Assembly (NCBI RefSeq): GCF_905201705.1
Contig: NZ_CAJKOX010000040.1
Span: 1-39,702, forward strand
Source of the DNA: an uncultured Marvinbryantia sp.
GTDB lineage: Bacteria; Bacillota; Clostridia; Lachnospirales; Lachnospiraceae
Direction: 5' to 3'
DNA: 39,702 bases
In this document: piece by piece, positions 38,386 to 39,702 of the stretch
How positions within the stretch are numbered: the stretch's first letter is position 1
Layout: each line of letters starts with the position of its first letter
Position numbers and translations under genes: made by a program
Notes under the pieces: generated by a model
Seen by the model: only the letters and a program-made list of their open reading frames with translations
The model's database searches: none
Told to the model about the DNA's origin: nothing

Positions 38386-39702
38386 TTATCCCACATTCAT
38401 CCGCACGTAGCGCTCTGTGTAGGTCTCGCCCTCCTCCGGGATAACCATTCCATTCGTACCCCATACGAGATAGAGGTTTTCCAGTCTGTCCTCGTCGACC
38501 GCAAAGAGCAGGGTGTACTCCAGGGTTTCCCCTGCTTCCAGATCGCGGTAGAAGAAATGCGGATTCAGTTTTCCTGCATACGGCGACTGGTCAAAGTAAA
38601 TTGCCCTGCCATCATAGCCAATGCTCTCCGACCACCCGTTAAGCGGCATTGTCGAGGTAGTGTCATACTTATAGTTACTCTCTTCAACCGGCTCCAGATA
38701 TGCCATCTGCGGAGCACCCGCCCAGAAATCGATCGCCGCGTCGCTGATATTTTCTGCGGTAAGCGTAACCTTTAAGAATTTACGGTTTACATTTTCCGTT
38801 GTCTCCTCCGCATCGTCTTCGCCATCACCGGTAACTCTTGCATAAGAAGTTGCCGTGCCGTCCTCATTGATCTTCGGCGCAAGGTCCTCATCGTAATTAA
38901 AAAAGTTTTCCTGCGGATAATCTGCAATGGAGTCGATGACCTCTGCACTCTTTACCGCAATCCGGGTTGTGTTGACATCTTTTTCCTGCTCCGGATCCAC
39001 AAACATATTCTTTATCTCAAAGCTCTCCCCGACATCATAAATATATTTCTGCGGCACGCCGGCTTCCAGTTTCGCCTGCTGCTCCTCATTCTCCTGCGCA
39101 ATGCTCTCCTCGATCATTTTCTCCTGCGCTTCCAAATCCTCTGCACTCATGTATTCCAGCGTTTCCTCCTGCTTTGTGAACTGCAGTCCTTCCGCCACCT
39201 TCACCAGCTCTTCCATAGAAAGATCGTTTCCGCCAAAAAGAATACATACAAACCCATCGTTCTCATTGAACAGATAAATGCGCTTATCCATATACTTTGA
39301 TCCTTTGGCTGCAGCGCCTTTCAGTGTGATCAGGTGCGCCTCCATACCGTTGATCGTGGTTTTTTCGATATTCTCAACGTTGTCCACATCCAGCAGCCCC
39401 GACTGCTGATCCAGATAGTTTGCCGTGACGGTATATATGGTAAAACCATTCTGCCAGGAGCCATCCGCGCACCAGGTGAGTTTATGCCCCGGCTGCTGCT
39501 CATATCCCTCCGGAACATATCCCGGCTCTGTATCTATCACATTTGGCGTCAGCTCGTAGTTAAATTCCAGCTTGTAGCTCAGCGTATCCTCGCTCTGCTC
39601 AACCGTTTTGGAGAACATGCCATTGATTGCCATGACTGTGACGGAGGATACCGCAAGAACCGCCGCCGCTGCCAGAGCCGCCCAGCGTCTCGGCATCCGT
39701 CT
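38386..39702 (-). CDS. Membrane-anchored DUF4367-like protein, N-terminus beyond the window
   Basis: The open frame continues to the right edge and the first ATG (39696) has no ribosome site, so the N-terminus is missing. A transmembrane segment WAALAAAAVLAVSSVTVMAI follows the first few residues. The outside part begins with a DUF4367-like domain (YELTPNVIDTEPGYVPEGYE, then TVTANYLDQQ, NGMEAHLITLKGA and a final LSMEELVKVAEGLQF). A glutamate-rich coiled linker (about 175-210) leads to a C-terminal domain with FLKVTLTAENISDAAIDFWA, a DUF4352-like beta-sandwich pattern. In related proteins the cytoplasmic N-terminus can be a zinc-finger anti-sigma domain, but this part is not visible. Function is unknown. 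Confidence 0.75.
   Translation of the reverse strand, partial: RRMPRRWAALAAAAVLAVSSVTVMAINGMFSKTVEQSEDTLSYKLEFNYELTPNVIDTEPGYVPEGYEQQPGHKLTWCADGSWQNGFTIYTVTANYLDQQSGLLDVDNVENIEKTTINGMEAHLITLKGAAAKGSKYMDKRIYLFNENDGFVCILFGGNDLSMEELVKVAEGLQFTKQEETLEYMSAEDLEAQEKMIEESIAQENEEQQAKLEAGVPQKYIYDVGESFEIKNMFVDPEQEKDVNTTRIAVKSAEVIDSIADYPQENFFNYDEDLAPKINEDGTATSYARVTGDGEDDAEETTENVNRKFLKVTLTAENISDAAIDFWAGAPQMAYLEPVEESNYKYDTTSTMPLNGWSESIGYDGRAIYFDQSPYAGKLNPHFFYRDLEAGETLEYTLLFAVDEDRLENLYLVWGTNGMVIPEEGETYTERYVRMNVG

Overview
This window looks like chromosomal DNA of a Gram-positive gut Clostridium relative, most likely Lachnospiraceae. The basis is AGGAGG-type ribosome sites, near-consensus sigma-A promoters, a GH94 phosphorylase with a sugar ABC importer, an acetogen-style corrinoid methyltransferase system, YitT and UBA-like/DUF4342 proteins. 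The genus is not proven by what is visible.

Left end (1-6150): a type II CRISPR-Cas locus on the minus strand. It holds cas9, cas1 and the start of cas2, joined by ATGA overlaps. A divergent tracrRNA with its own consensus promoter and terminator lies just upstream of cas9. The CRISPR array is not in the window and probably lies beyond the left edge. A WYL-domain regulator gene converges on the tracrRNA and is broken by an internal deletion. From 6150 to 10290 come two small membrane-protein genes lying between two direct copies of a dispersed intergenic repeat, then a bPH/methyltransferase pair, a MerR-TipAS regulator with a typical 19-bp-spacer promoter, and a double ACT-domain protein.

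Middle (10348-17131): a catabolic-looking operon (GntP/DcuC-like permease, hydantoinase/oxoprolinase-family protein, small ImmA/IrrE-like zincin, FAD-dependent oxidoreductase) preceded by a ROK-family regulator. The ROK gene has two promoters, each carrying a TTA...TAA dyad. Next come a two-component system with an upstream DUF4342 gene, a YitT protein, a PanE-like reductase, a cysteine hydrolase and an ArsC-like protein. Several gene junctions here hold short tandem repeats whose unit length is not a multiple of three. At two of them the repeats form ladders of micro-ORFs.

Right (23500-30120): a corrinoid-dependent methyl-transfer system. It consists of a RACo-type reductive activator, a DUF2284 protein, a PucR-type regulator with a 27-bp palindrome, a methyltetrahydrofolate:corrinoid methyltransferase, a corrinoid protein and a URO-D-family methyltransferase. 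Together they would move a methyl group from an unknown methylated compound to tetrahydrofolate. From 30169 to 37452 lies a LacI-controlled beta-glucoside locus: binding protein, two permeases and a divergent GH94 cellobiose-phosphorylase-like enzyme. The right end holds a translationally coupled pair of unknown genes and a truncated membrane-anchored DUF4367-like protein.
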